A stretch of 58,895 nucleotides of DNA, taken from assembly GCA_029982205.1 (NCBI GenBank), contig JARRCM010000011.1, forward strand, positions 1 through 58,895. Direction: 5' to 3'. This DNA comes from Thermosediminibacterales bacterium (GTDB lineage: Bacteria; Bacillota; Thermosediminibacteria; Koleobacterales; JARRCM01). Shown here piece by piece: positions 17,269-26,587 of the stretch (position 1 is its first letter; the number at the start of each line of letters is the position of its first letter). Position numbers and translations under genes: made by a program. Below the pieces are notes generated by a model. The model did not search any database and was not told the DNA's origin. It saw only the letters and a program-made list of their open reading frames with translations.

Positions 17269-17940
17269 TTGGCCTTGGACATGCCGGAATCAAATGGCCG
17301 TTCATTAAGAGCGCGGATATATAATCATTTAAAAGATGATATCCTCGCAGGTAAATATAAAACCGGAGACAACCTTGTTGAAATGAAACTCGCTAAAGAA
17401 CTTGGCGTCAGCCGAACTCCAATAAGAGAGGCTTTGCGTCAGCTTGAACTTGAAGGCCTTGTAATAAGTATTCCAAACAAAGGTGTAATTGTACAGGGTA
17501 TATCAAAACAGGACCTTGAAGATATTTATACTATTCGCTATCTTATAGAGGGTTTAGCAGCACGATGGGCAATAGTAAGAATTACAGATAGTGAACTCAA
17601 AGAAATGGAGCAAACACTTGATTTAATAGAGTTTTATACAATTAAAGGCGATGCCGAAAAATGGTGTGAGCTTGATACCGAGTTCCATGAAATTATTTTT
17701 CGAGCATCAAAAAGCAAACCTTTGTGGAATATCTTAAGCAACTTCCATCATTTCACAATAAGTTCAAGGCTAGCCTCATTAAAGGTACCGGGTAGAATGA
17801 AAAAAGCTTTGGAAGAACACCGAGCCGTGCTTGAGGCGTTTAAAGAAAGAGATGCCGCAAAAGCAGAAAAAGCATTGAAAGAACACGTTCTCGGTGCAAA
17901 GAAAAATATTGAAAAATTGATAGAAAAACATTTAATATAA
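17269..17940 (+). CDS. GntR-family regulator, FadR/FCD subfamily
   Basis: A 223-residue transcription factor. The winged helix (about residues 10-75) contains LAKELGVSRTPIREALRQLE, the GntR recognition region. The C-terminal all-helical FCD effector domain (about 85-215) carries the metal-binding pattern FHEIIFRAS and EEHRAVLEAF. This subfamily usually senses organic acids. Start is TTG 17269 with GAGGGGG eight bases upstream. It is monocistronic here, so the regulated genes are unknown; a convergent GerW-like gene ends five bases after it. Confidence 0.92.
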   Translation: MALDMPESNGRSLRARIYNHLKDDILAGKYKTGDNLVEMKLAKELGVSRTPIREALRQLELEGLVISIPNKGVIVQGISKQDLEDIYTIRYLIEGLAARWAIVRITDSELKEMEQTLDLIEFYTIKGDAEKWCELDTEFHEIIFRASKSKPLWNILSNFHHFTISSRLASLKVPGRMKKALEEHRAVLEAFKERDAAKAEKALKEHVLGAKKNIEKLIEKHLI

Positions 17941-17945
17941 GCGCA

Positions 17946-18269
17946 TTATTCGGTGCGCTGTTTTTTGTTTTTTATCCTTGCTAAGGCATCAGGAACCAAC
18001 TCGGTAAGTTTTTCTATGACATCATTAGATTTTATTGGGAAAAATTCAACTTTTCCCCCATCCTTTACAACCATTACAGCCTTTGGCGACAGCCTGGCAT
18101 AAAAACCAACACGATCTCCTTTATCACTGGAAACACCCATTCCATACATGACACCAAAAAATGGCAGCAGTGCAGTATCTTTAATAAATATCGGGTCGCC
18201 CATTATCAAGTCTTTATTTATCAACTGCTCCGTATCAAAAAGTTCCTGAAGGTCTTCCATTGTCACCAT
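17946..18269 (-). CDS. GerW/YtfJ-like sporulation protein
   Basis: A 107-residue protein matching the GerW (YtfJ) family. It has an N-terminal helix MEDLQELF, the ligand strand GDPIFIKDTALLPFFGVMYG, a Gly/Ser region (GVSSDKGDR) in place of the usual glycine-rich stretch, then ARLSPKAVMVVKDGGKVEFF near residue 58 and a C-terminal helix. Family members are spore-associated and needed for germination in Bacillus. The shortened glycine-rich loop is unusual, so it may be a divergent paralogue. It is encoded upstream of the LysM protein gene on the same strand. Confidence 0.7.
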   Translation of the reverse strand: MVTMEDLQELFDTEQLINKDLIMGDPIFIKDTALLPFFGVMYGMGVSSDKGDRVGFYARLSPKAVMVVKDGGKVEFFPIKSNDVIEKLTELVPDALARIKNKKQRTE

Positions 18270-18382
18270 CGTTTTAAATTACCTCCGGAAAGTTATTTCT
18301 GCCTCTATTTAATAAGATTCCCTTTTTTACCATTGTTATACACCCCATTGTTATAAACCGGCCCAGACCTAAAGGTCCGGGC

Positions 18383-19408
18383 CTATATTCCAGCTGCTGC
18401 TTTTACAGCCTTCTGGTGTTCTTCAGAAACTTCATTATCCTTATGTCTTGTAGAGTTTTTAAAGTGGACATCAAAGTGACCGGGGAAGCAGTTTCCATTT
18501 ATATATGATACACTATGTGGCATCGCGCTTGCCGAAGCCGCTATTTTGCGTCCTTCCACCAGAACAATTACAGGCCGCGGGATCCAGCTCCATTCTCCAC
18601 CCCATACCTGTTTCATTATTTGAGTATCTGCTGCCGTCAATGGCTCAACATCAGCATGAAACGCTCCTATTGTCCTTCTTACAGACCATGTCTTTCCTGT
18701 ATAAAAATCTTTGATAACCGCATTTTTGCCAATGGGCCAAACATACTGTGCCTCAGTCCACCAGTCTAAATACTCGCCGTATCTTTCACCCGGTGTTGGC
18801 TTAACCGGAACATGATGAACTGGAATCTTTAACTTCTGACCTATCTTGAGAATCGTGTTTTCAGTCATACCGTTTACTTCAATGATTTCTTTCATAGGAA
18901 CTCCATACTTCAGGCTCAGCTTCCAGAAGTCATCCCCGCTTCTAACCGTATGTATGTCATATGTAACCCAGGGTTTTTGACCTTCTTCTAAGATAGGGAC
19001 TTTATCATCATCATAAGTAATTAAAAGCCTGTCCCCTGGATAAAGAATAGTATACCGAGTCATGTTGTTAACTTCTATAAGCCTGTCCATGGAAACCCCG
19101 AGTTTGTTACTTATTATCCAAAACGTATCTCCTGGCTTGACCGTATAGTAGTATCCTGACCCTGTGCCCGCTTTTGGTATTTTTAAAACCTGTCCCACAT
19201 AAATTACAGTATTTTCATCAGCATTGTTTATATCCATTAATTGCTGCATATCCACGCCATATTCCCGGCTCAAAATCCAGAAAGTATCACCGGGTTTAAC
19301 ATTATGGTAAGCGGCAACTTCATATGCTGATACCGTTTGTGAAAATGTAAATGCGGCAATTACGATTGACAGTACAATTACAAGTTTCTTTATACTGTTT
19401 CTTCGCAT
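18383..19408 (-). CDS. Secreted protein with three LysM repeats
   Basis: A 341-residue exported protein. A signal peptide (about residues 1-28, ending SAYEVAA) precedes three LysM domains at about residues 33-77, 85-130 and 150-195, each with an HxVxxGD(T/D)FW motif. The C-terminal 130 residues form a domain seen in clostridial LysM proteins, with WPIGKNAVIKDFYTGK and HFDVHFKNSTRHKDNE, that may bind or hydrolyse cell wall or spore coat peptidoglycan. No known hydrolase catalytic triad can be asserted, though the H-x-H pairs near the end could bind metal. Confidence 0.85.
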   Translation of the reverse strand: MRRNSIKKLVIVLSIVIAAFTFSQTVSAYEVAAYHNVKPGDTFWILSREYGVDMQQLMDINNADENTVIYVGQVLKIPKAGTGSGYYYTVKPGDTFWIISNKLGVSMDRLIEVNNMTRYTILYPGDRLLITYDDDKVPILEEGQKPWVTYDIHTVRSGDDFWKLSLKYGVPMKEIIEVNGMTENTILKIGQKLKIPVHHVPVKPTPGERYGEYLDWWTEAQYVWPIGKNAVIKDFYTGKTWSVRRTIGAFHADVEPLTAADTQIMKQVWGGEWSWIPRPVIVLVEGRKIAASASAMPHSVSYINGNCFPGHFDVHFKNSTRHKDNEVSEEHQKAVKAAAGI

Positions 19409-19507
19409 ATCATTCCCCCTCTTGATGCATTTGGTTACTTTTTATATATTCGACAAAAAACACTAATTTCTTTCAGGTAATTTCTGGGTTTTGCTGTTAA
19501 TAGAAAA

Positions 19508-19539
19508 GGCTTTACCCCTGTTTTGTTAGAGGTAAAGCC
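19508..19539 (-). terminator. Terminator downstream of tRNA-Ala
   Basis: A 9-bp stem (19508-19516 with 19531-19539, GGCTTTACC/GGTAAAGCC) is followed on the minus strand by TTTTCTATT. It lies about 45 bases past the tRNA 3' end. Confidence 0.7.
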
Positions 19540-19584
19540 AATCCAAAATCATATTTAAAAAACTTTTGTAATGAAATTTCTATA

Positions 19585-19660
19585 TGGTGGAGATGAGCGG
19601 ACTCGAACCGCCGACCTCCTGCTTGCGAAGCAGGCGCTCTCCCAGCTGAGCTACACCCCC
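19585..19660 (-). tRNA. tRNA-Ala (anticodon CGC)
   Basis: On the minus strand a complete cloverleaf is seen: acceptor GGGGGTG with CATCTCC, a D-arm with AGCTCAGCTGGGAGAGC, anticodon stem CCTGC/GCAGG around loop TTCGCAA (anticodon CGC, reading GCG), a T-arm with GGTTCGAGTCC, discriminator A and an encoded 3' CCA (19587-19585). It is 76 bases long. Confidence 0.96.
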
Positions 19661-19722
19661 TAACCTTTTTCTAATTGAATTATACATCTTTCTTTCGAAA
19701 ATTACAATGGCAAACTTTAAAT

Positions 19723-20901
19723 CTATAATCCGTATACTTCAGCTGCTGCAGCTATTCCGGCACCTTCTTTAACAGAATAACCCTGTGCTTTCAAAGCTGT
19801 CTCCAAAGCAGCCAAAAGCAGCATTACATTTCTCTGGCTTGAGGAGTAACCCATCAAACCGACTCTCCATATCTTGCCTTTGAGAACTCCTAAGCCTCCA
19901 CCGATTTCAATATTGAATTTATCTAAAAGCATTTTCCTTACTTTTACATCATCAACTCCATCAGGAATCTTAACGGCATTCAGACTGGGCAGACGGTATT
20001 CTTTTGGAGGAAGCATAGAAAGACCCATCGCCTCAATACCTGCCACAAAAGCATCGGAGTTTTTCTGATGACGTGCAAAACGCTGCTGAAGGCCTTCTTC
20101 ATGTATAAGCCTTAAAGCCTCTCTTAATGCATAGTTCATGGTTATCGGGGCGGTGTGGTGGTAAAATCTTTCTTGACCCCAGTAATTCTCAATCATTGTC
20201 AAATCAAGGTACCAACTCTGTACCTTCGTCTTTCGGTTTCTGATAACTTCCCTGGCTTTTTCGTTGAACGTTACAGGTGACAGCCCTGGAGGACAGCTGA
20301 GACATTTCTGGGTCCCGCTGTATGCAACATCTACACCCCATTCATCTATTTTAACCTCTAAACCGCCCAAAGATGTCACGGTATCTGCCAAAAGGAGTGC
20401 TCCGTTTTCATGGGCGATTTTCGCTATGTCTTCTAACGGTTGACGGACTCCAGTAGAAGTTTCAGCATGAACAATACCCACAAGCTTGGCTCCGCTTCCT
20501 TTTAATGCAGATTCTACCTGTTCAGGTTTAATGATATCTCCCCATTCACCTTCTACTTTTATAACTTCTGCTCCGCATCGTTCAACAATATCAGCCATTC
20601 TTTGGCCGAACAAGCCGTTAATACAAATAACAGCTTTATCGCCGGGTTCAAGCAGATTAACAAGGGTAGTTTCCATACCGGCACTACCGGTTCCTGACAT
20701 TGGTATTGTCAGCTGGTTTTTGGTTTGGAAAACCTCTCGTAGAAGTTCCATCACATCATTCATTACATCAAGAAAATCGGGATCCAGGTGACCCACCAGC
20801 GGTGTTGCCATGGCCTTTAAAACCCTCGGATGACAGTTGCTGGGACCAGGGCCTAAAAGTATTCTCTGACTTGGGTTTAGTTCTAAATAAGTTTTTTCCA
20901 T
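19723..20901 (-). CDS. Alanine-glyoxylate aminotransferase family protein (AGT/PucG type)
   Basis: A 392-residue class V PLP aminotransferase. The N-terminal LLGPGPSNCHPRVLKAM, the PLP phosphate contact SGTGSAGMET near residue 68, DTVTSLGGLEVKIDEWGVD near residue 173 and the PLP lysine in SGTQKCLSCPPG near residue 200 are all present. Members transfer an amino group from alanine or serine to glyoxylate. The gene lies 46 bases after a HOGA-like aldolase that would release glyoxylate and pyruvate, so alanine:glyoxylate transamination is the best guess; serine:pyruvate activity is possible. Confidence 0.92.
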   Translation of the reverse strand: MEKTYLELNPSQRILLGPGPSNCHPRVLKAMATPLVGHLDPDFLDVMNDVMELLREVFQTKNQLTIPMSGTGSAGMETTLVNLLEPGDKAVICINGLFGQRMADIVERCGAEVIKVEGEWGDIIKPEQVESALKGSGAKLVGIVHAETSTGVRQPLEDIAKIAHENGALLLADTVTSLGGLEVKIDEWGVDVAYSGTQKCLSCPPGLSPVTFNEKAREVIRNRKTKVQSWYLDLTMIENYWGQERFYHHTAPITMNYALREALRLIHEEGLQQRFARHQKNSDAFVAGIEAMGLSMLPPKEYRLPSLNAVKIPDGVDDVKVRKMLLDKFNIEIGGGLGVLKGKIWRVGLMGYSSSQRNVMLLLAALETALKAQGYSVKEGAGIAAAAEVYGL

Positions 20902-20947
20902 AAAAAACTACCTCCTTTGGAATTTATGTTGAATCAAATTGAGCAGA

Positions 20948-21847
20948 TTATTCAGTTCTTATTCCTGCCCCTTTTATTATTTTTTCAAGTTCAGTTAATT
21001 GATCTTGAGTCAACGGCATTAAAGGACTGCGGGTTTTTCCTCCTACATATCCCAGCATATCCATAGCAGCCTTTAGGCCTGCAATCCCATATGTAGCAGT
21101 AACAGCTTTATTTAAAGGTATCATCTTTCGATAAAGCTTGCTTGCCTCTTCATGCTTGCCTGCTTTTGTAAGGTTTAGAATCTCTACACATTCATAAGGG
21201 GCTATATTTGCAAGTGCCAAAACACCGCCCACCGCACCTATTGTAAGTGCAGGGTAAAGTGCCCCGGCAGTTCCAACCAGAACGCTGAAATCTTTATCTA
21301 CCAGTTCAAGAAGTTCACCCATTTGAGCCATATTTCCGTTGCTGTCCTTTATTCCAACTATATTCGGGTGTTTTGCAAGTTCTGCCACCAGTTTTGGAGG
21401 CATGTTGATGTTTGTAAACTTTGTTACATTGTATAGAAGTATTGGTATTTTTGAGTTGTCGGCAACCGTAAAGTAATGGTTAAGCAGAGCCCTGTTATCC
21501 ATTTTCCCGCCGTAGTAAGATGGTGTAACTATAAGTGCTGCATGTGCCCCTGCATCTGCACACACATTTGTCAACCTTATTGTTTCTCTTGTAGACTCAC
21601 AGCCGCTACCGGCTATAACTTTAAGCCCTTCAGGCATTACTTCCGCAGCTGTTTTGACTAAATTAATCTTTTCTTCTTCAGAAAGATACACATACTCACC
21701 GTTGGAACCCAGCACAACCACTCCCGCAACCCCTGCAGCAGCATATTTTTTGAGATTCGCCTTAAAACCTTCTAAATCTAGTTCATCATTAATAAAAGGT
21801 GTGGTCACAGGCGGATAAATCCCTTCAAATTTTAGATTTTGATTCAT
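20948..21847 (-). CDS. DapA-superfamily aldolase, 4-hydroxy-2-oxoglutarate aldolase-like
   Basis: A 299-residue TIM-barrel aldolase. The N-terminus GIYPPVTTPF, VLGSNGEYVYLSEEEK near residue 45, AGSGCESTRETI near residue 80, LLYNVTKFT with the catalytic tyrosine near residue 137 and the Schiff-base lysine in VGIKDSNG near residue 165 are clear. The GSNGE and AGSGCEST motifs resemble mitochondrial HOGA1 more than dihydrodipicolinate synthase, which usually has GTTGE. The predicted reaction is 4-hydroxy-2-oxoglutarate to pyruvate plus glyoxylate. Linkage to the aminotransferase supports this; true DapA activity cannot be excluded. Confidence 0.87.
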   Translation of the reverse strand: MNQNLKFEGIYPPVTTPFINDELDLEGFKANLKKYAAAGVAGVVVLGSNGEYVYLSEEEKINLVKTAAEVMPEGLKVIAGSGCESTRETIRLTNVCADAGAHAALIVTPSYYGGKMDNRALLNHYFTVADNSKIPILLYNVTKFTNINMPPKLVAELAKHPNIVGIKDSNGNMAQMGELLELVDKDFSVLVGTAGALYPALTIGAVGGVLALANIAPYECVEILNLTKAGKHEEASKLYRKMIPLNKAVTATYGIAGLKAAMDMLGYVGGKTRSPLMPLTQDQLTELEKIIKGAGIRTE

Positions 21848-21958
21848 AATTTAAAACCCTCCCCTTGCCCAAATTCCCAAAAATACTAATGCTTATTATT
21901 TAGATTGTTTGTATTTATATATGTATTCAATATATTTTTGCAAAAGTCCTTTTTTCTC

Positions 21959-21990
21959 TTAAAAAATTAGGTTCGTTTTCACACGAATCT
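21959..21990 (-). terminator. Probable terminator after alanine dehydrogenase
   Basis: An 8-bp stem with one mismatch (21969-21976 with 21983-21990) is followed on the minus strand by AATTTTTTAAG. It separates ald from the aldolase-aminotransferase pair. The rest of the 196-base gap is AT-rich with nothing else seen. Confidence 0.55.
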
Positions 21991-22043
21991 TTTAAAAACC
22001 TGTCTTTGAAAGAACGTAAGGTTATTATCATAGTTTTTGAGTA

Positions 22044-23162
22044 TTAGTTTATAATATCTTCTAAAGGCGTATAAGTTAAGTTTAATGAATTAGCAACTCC
22101 TTCATATGTTAGCTTACCATCTAATACGTTAACCCCTTTTGCTATTGCTCTATCTGATTTTATAGCACCTTCATAGCCCATATTTGCTATCTTTAATCCA
22201 TATGGAAGTGTTGCATTGGTCAGTGCAAGAGTAGAAGTCCGTGCTACAGAACCGGGTATGTTCGGCACGCTGTAATGTACAACACCGTGTTTCACAAAAG
22301 TCGGGTTTGCATGTGTTGTAGTGTGGTCACATGTCTCAATACATCCGCCCTGGTCAATTGCAACATCAACAATCACCGCACCAGGCTGCATTTCTTTTAC
22401 CATATCTTCGGTTACCAGTTTTGGCGCCTTCGCTCCGTGAATCAGCACAGCACCTATCAACAAATCTGCTTCCTTAACCGCATTTTTTATGTTGTAGCTG
22501 TTGGACATCAGTGTCCTGACCCTTCCGCAGAAAAGGTCATCTAATTCCTGGAGCCGTTTAGCGTTAATGTCAATAACAGTTACATCTGCCCCCATACCAA
22601 CAGCTATTCGAGCTGCATTAGTGCCTACTGTTCCGCCGCCTATTATAACCACTTTTCCTGGCAAAACACCTGGCACTCCACCCAAAAGCACCCCGCGGCC
22701 GCCGTAGGCTTTTTCCAAAAAGTGTGCCCCTATCTGCACAGCCATTCTTCCGGCAACTTCACTCATAGGTGTGAGCAGTGGAAGCGAACCGTCATCAAGT
22801 TCAATTGTTTCATAGGCAATTCCTACTATCTTTTTAGCAAGCATTGCCTCAGTCAGTTCTTTGTCTGCCGCTAAATGAAGGTAAGTAAACAGCACCTGAC
22901 CGGGTTTAAAAAGGTCATATTCAACAGGTAGCGGCTCTTTAACTTTCATTATCATATCAGATTTTTCAAAAACCTCCAGTGGAGTGGGCAAAATCTCTGC
23001 ACCTGCTTTTCTGTATTCATCATCTGTAAAACCACTGCCCTCTCCAGCTTTTGTTTCTATAACAACCTTGTGGCCGTTTTTTGTGAACGCCTCTACTCCA
23101 GCAGGTGTTATAGCAACACGGTTTTCATTGCTTTTTATCTCTTTTGGAACACCAATAATCAT
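22044..23162 (-). CDS. ald: Alanine dehydrogenase
   Basis: A 372-residue NAD-dependent enzyme interconverting alanine with pyruvate, ammonia and NADH. Motifs are [20 protein letters not shown] at the N-terminus, the substrate histidine in TYLHLAAD near residue 95, the Rossmann motif [13 protein letters not shown] near residue 170 and [13 protein letters not shown] near residue 266. I choose ATG 23162 because GGAGGG lies nine bases upstream and the length then equals the family norm; a start at 23222 would add 20 unrelated residues. The neighbouring aminotransferase consumes alanine, so Ald may recycle it. Confidence 0.95.
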   Translation of the reverse strand: MIIGVPKEIKSNENRVAITPAGVEAFTKNGHKVVIETKAGEGSGFTDDEYRKAGAEILPTPLEVFEKSDMIMKVKEPLPVEYDLFKPGQVLFTYLHLAADKELTEAMLAKKIVGIAYETIELDDGSLPLLTPMSEVAGRMAVQIGAHFLEKAYGGRGVLLGGVPGVLPGKVVIIGGGTVGTNAARIAVGMGADVTVIDINAKRLQELDDLFCGRVRTLMSNSYNIKNAVKEADLLIGAVLIHGAKAPKLVTEDMVKEMQPGAVIVDVAIDQGGCIETCDHTTTHANPTFVKHGVVHYSVPNIPGSVARTSTLALTNATLPYGLKIANMGYEGAIKSDRAIAKGVNVLDGKLTYEGVANSLNLTYTPLEDIIN

Positions 23163-23290
23163 TAATAACATCCCTCCATATAATTTTTCAACAACAATAA
23201 AATTATATTTTATATATTCCACACTAATATAAGTATTTCCTTGATATAACTATTTATTTTACGAAAAAATTTTATGTCCTTTTCCTCCTC

Positions 23291-23330
23291 GCAAAAAATA
23301 AGCTTCTTCCACTATGGAAAGAAGCTTTTA
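23291..23330 (-). terminator. Terminator of the NSS transporter transcript
   Basis: On the minus strand an 11-12 bp stem (about 23314-23326 with 23299-23310, AAGCTTCTTTCC/GGAAGAAGCTT) is followed by ATTTTTTG. Confidence 0.8.
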
Positions 23331-23365
23331 AGTCTCGGAGTATATATAATTTTACTAAAATTATA

Positions 23366-23467
23366 TTATTTCTTTTCACTTTTCATGGCAAGGTTAATAC
23401 AATAAGCTGAACCGCCCCAGAGGGCAACCATCGCAAAAAGCATTGAAATTATAGCACCGGTAGTCAT
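23366..23467 (-). CDS. MetS-like small subunit of the NSS transporter
   Basis: A 33-residue peptide beginning MTTGAIISMLFAMVALWGG, with one transmembrane helix and a short basic tail. This is the length and sequence type of the MetS/small-subunit family encoded right after NSS-family symporters. It starts four bases after the transporter stop codon with GGAGGG nine bases upstream, so the two are translated together. In the family the subunit is needed for transport of methionine and alanine; here the substrate is unknown. Confidence 0.88.
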   Translation of the reverse strand: MTTGAIISMLFAMVALWGGSAYCINLAMKSEKK

Positions 23468-23471
23468 TTCA

Positions 23472-24986
23472 TTATCCCTCCATACTTGTTTCATTGTTAT
23501 TTAAAACCAGCTCGTTTTTCCACTTTCTAGAACCCAAATAAAACCCACCTGCAATAACAATAATTATTGCAAGCCAACCAAATGCAAACAGCGCGTTAAG
23601 TGGATAATCACCATAAGGTTTTGTTAAGTCACCATAAAGGTTCATAACAGCCATGTAAGTCAGCACGATAGGTGTTATTATTTTTATGGTAACAATCCAC
23701 CATCCACCGGCACGCAATTCAGAAATGGGATTAACATGGTCCTGTATAGATTTAAGGTTAAAGAACCAGCCCAATAAGATAACCTCAATCAATCCCCCGA
23801 AAACAATTCCAAAGCTGTTTATAAAATGGTCTAGAATATCAAGAACATACAGACCTGCTCCTGTTGCAAACAGCAAGCTGACAATGAATGCAACAACATT
23901 ATAGGCTATAACTACTTTTTTACGTTCCATGTTTAATTTGTCCATAATGCTGGAAATAGCAGCTTCATTTATGGAGATAAAGGAAGTTAAACCTGCGAAT
24001 GTAAGGGATAAAAAGAATAATACTCCAAAAATAGGCGCCACACTGCCGAGGGTATTTATGGCATTTGGAAATGTAACAAATGCCAGGCCTACCCCGCCAT
24101 TACCTGCAACTTCAGCGACAGGTGCTCCCTGTACTTTGGCCATATGACCTATGATACCAAATACGGCAAAACCTGCAAGCAAACTAAAGCCGCAGTTTAG
24201 GAAAGATGTCATAAATGCGTTGTTAACTATATCAGATTTTTTGGGTAAGTAACTGGAATAAGCTATCATAATTGCAAAACCTACGCTTAAAGTAAAGAAT
24301 ATCTGGCCATATGCGGCTGTCCAAACTCTATAGTCAAGTATTTTACTTAAGTCCGGTTTAAACAGGTAGTTCAATCCTGCTGCTGCTCCCGGCAGGGTAA
24401 CCCCTCTGATTGCTATAATAACAGTCATGAAAAACAGGATAGGCATCATTATCTTTCCGGCTTTTTCGATTCCATTTTTTACTCCGCCATATAAAGCTGC
24501 GAAGTTTATCAGATATGCAATTAAAATAGGTATAAGAATATGCCACTGAAGACCGCCAAAGTTAAAAGGCCCATCAGTGATGTTTAGGTATTTATTGAAG
24601 AAAAAGTCTGCTGAGGCTTCTCCCCAGGACAGTGACAAAGAAAAAACTGTGTATGAAAGAGACCATCCTATAACAGCAACATAATAAACAGTGATAAAGA
24701 AACAAACAATAACTTGCCACCATCCCAGCCATTCCCACTTACGGTTAAGTTTTGCAAAAGTAAGTGGGGCTGAACCGCGATATTTATGTCCCAGTCCGAA
24801 TTCTAAAATCATTATAGGTATTCCTGCTGTAAAAAGCGCAAATAAATAAGGAATGAAGAAAGCTCCTCCACCGTTTTGAGCAGCCATATATGGAAATCTC
24901 CATATATTACCCAGGCCTATTGCAGAACCTACGGCTGCAAGGATAAAACCCACTCTAGAACCCCATTGTTCACGATTTGCCATCAA
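23472..24986 (-). CDS. Sodium-dependent amino acid symporter, NSS (SNF) family
   Basis: A 504-residue membrane protein with about 12 helices. The N-terminal REQWGSRVGFILAAVGSAIG and LGNIWRFPYMAAQNGGGAFF carry the TM1 unwound region that binds sodium and substrate in LeuT-fold carriers. ILEFGLGH follows, then alternating hydrophobic segments to about residue 490. AGGAGG precedes both a TTG at 24986 and an ATG three bases later; either may be the start. Its MetS-like partner follows immediately, and alanine dehydrogenase lies downstream past a terminator, so an alanine or other neutral amino acid is a plausible cargo. Confidence 0.92.
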   Translation of the reverse strand: MMANREQWGSRVGFILAAVGSAIGLGNIWRFPYMAAQNGGGAFFIPYLFALFTAGIPIMILEFGLGHKYRGSAPLTFAKLNRKWEWLGWWQVIVCFFITVYYVAVIGWSLSYTVFSLSLSWGEASADFFFNKYLNITDGPFNFGGLQWHILIPILIAYLINFAALYGGVKNGIEKAGKIMMPILFFMTVIIAIRGVTLPGAAAGLNYLFKPDLSKILDYRVWTAAYGQIFFTLSVGFAIMIAYSSYLPKKSDIVNNAFMTSFLNCGFSLLAGFAVFGIIGHMAKVQGAPVAEVAGNGGVGLAFVTFPNAINTLGSVAPIFGVLFFLSLTFAGLTSFISINEAAISSIMDKLNMERKKVVIAYNVVAFIVSLLFATGAGLYVLDILDHFINSFGIVFGGLIEVILLGWFFNLKSIQDHVNPISELRAGGWWIVTIKIITPIVLTYMAVMNLYGDLTKPYGDYPLNALFAFGWLAIIIVIAGGFYLGSRKWKNELVLNNNETSMEG

Positions 24987-25093
24987 TAAATTCCTCCTTT
25001 TAATAATATTGATAATATTGCTGCAATTTTAAGTGTACGAATCTCACCACCCCCTATACTTAAAAATAAAGAAACGTATTGATCCATTCCTTA

Positions 25094-26320
25094 TCACACA
25101 AGTTTTATAAGCAGGTATGTTTTTTTGCCTTTACGAAGCATTAGCTTGTTATCCCGGAAATCTTTTTCTTCTATATTTAAATCAATACTGTCTACTCTCT
25201 CATCTTCAATATATAAACCTCCCTGCTGTATCAGCCGTCTTCCTTCACTCTTGGAAGAAGTAAGACCAACATGTATCAGCAAGTCAAGAATTCCCATCCC
25301 GTCTTTAAGCTTTGTTCTGGGTATTTCAGTTGCTGGCACTGAATCAAGGTCTGCCCCATTTGCAAAAAGCGCTTTTGCAGCCTTCTGGGCCTTTTTCGCT
25401 TCTTCCTCCCCATGAACCAGTTTTGTAACTTCAAAGGCTAAAATCTCTTTGGCTCTGTTTATTTCCGCACCTTCAAGCGATCCCAGCTTTTTTATTTCAT
25501 CCATGGGGAGAAATGTCAAAAGTGCAAGGCATTTTTCAACGTCCCTATCATCAACGTTTCTCCAGTACTGGTAAAAGTCGTACGGGGATGTTTTTTCCGG
25601 GTCAAGCCATACGGCGCCGGATTCTGTTTTGCCCATCTTCTTACCTTCACTTGTTGTTAAGAGTTTAAAAGTAAGGCCGTATGCTGATGCCCTTTCTACC
25701 CTTCTGATAAGTTCTACACCACCGAGTATGTTGGACCACTGGTCACTGCCTCCCATTTGAAGTTTGCAGTTATATCTCCTGTAGAGTTCCAGGAAGTCAT
25801 ATGACTGCATAAGCATATAATTAAATTCCAGGAAGGATAATCCCTTCTCCAGGCGTCCTTTATAACATTCTGCAGTGAGCATTCTGTTTACCGAAAAGTG
25901 TTTTCCTATTTCCCTCAGAAAAGGTATATATTTTAGTTCCGCCAGCCAGTCAGCATTGTTTACCATTATTGCTCTGCCGTTATCAAAGTCAATCAATCGG
26001 GAAAACTGGGCTTTAAACCTTTCGGAATTGTATTGTATTTCTTCAAGAGTGAGCATTTTTCTCATTTCCGTTTTGCCCGATGGGTCTCCCACCATAGAAG
26101 TACCCCCGCCTATAAGTACAATAGGCCTATGCCCTGCTTTCTGCATATGGGCCATTACCACCATCTGCAGAAAATGGCCAACATGAAGGCTGTCTGCAGT
26201 TGGATCAAAACCTATGTAAAAAGTTACAGATTCCTTTCCAAGCAGTTCTCTGATTTCTTCTTCATGAGTTGCTTGTTCGATGAAACCACGTTCTTTTAAA
26301 ACATCATATACATTAGTCAT
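25094..26320 (-). CDS. tyrS: Tyrosyl-tRNA synthetase
   Basis: A 408-residue class I synthetase. The catalytic [15 protein letters not shown] segment (HIGH-like HVGH near residue 46), [25 protein letters not shown] near residue 175 and the KMSKS-equivalent GKKMGKTES near residue 227 are present. The C-terminal S4 RNA-binding domain covers about residues 345-408. GAGGAGG lies upstream of the ATG. I looked for a T-box leader in the 266-base upstream gap and saw neither the T-box sequence nor a terminator. Confidence 0.95.
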   Translation of the reverse strand: MTNVYDVLKERGFIEQATHEEEIRELLGKESVTFYIGFDPTADSLHVGHFLQMVVMAHMQKAGHRPIVLIGGGTSMVGDPSGKTEMRKMLTLEEIQYNSERFKAQFSRLIDFDNGRAIMVNNADWLAELKYIPFLREIGKHFSVNRMLTAECYKGRLEKGLSFLEFNYMLMQSYDFLELYRRYNCKLQMGGSDQWSNILGGVELIRRVERASAYGLTFKLLTTSEGKKMGKTESGAVWLDPEKTSPYDFYQYWRNVDDRDVEKCLALLTFLPMDEIKKLGSLEGAEINRAKEILAFEVTKLVHGEEEAKKAQKAAKALFANGADLDSVPATEIPRTKLKDGMGILDLLIHVGLTSSKSEGRRLIQQGGLYIEDERVDSIDLNIEEKDFRDNKLMLRKGKKTYLLIKLV

Positions 26321-26587
26321 GCAAAAACCTCCTCAACAGCTGGCCCTGCAACTCCAGCACAAATCTCCTGATGGAAATCATAAATCTTCATTTGTTAATT
26401 TTATTTTGTTAATCTTATTATATACTAGCATAACATAAATATTGTGACAAGTATTATGACAACAGATTAACAAAATATGCTAATTATCTTGAAAACAAGA
26501 TTTACAAATTTATAATTATGAGTATAATGAAAGAGTTAGTAAGTTTTTTAAATTAATCTGATTGGCAAACAAGGAGGCTTCACATAT

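Noticed and set aside
26321-26587. T-box leader for tyrS
   Set aside because: No T-box sequence, specifier loop or terminator hairpin could be found on the minus strand; the gap is only AT-rich.
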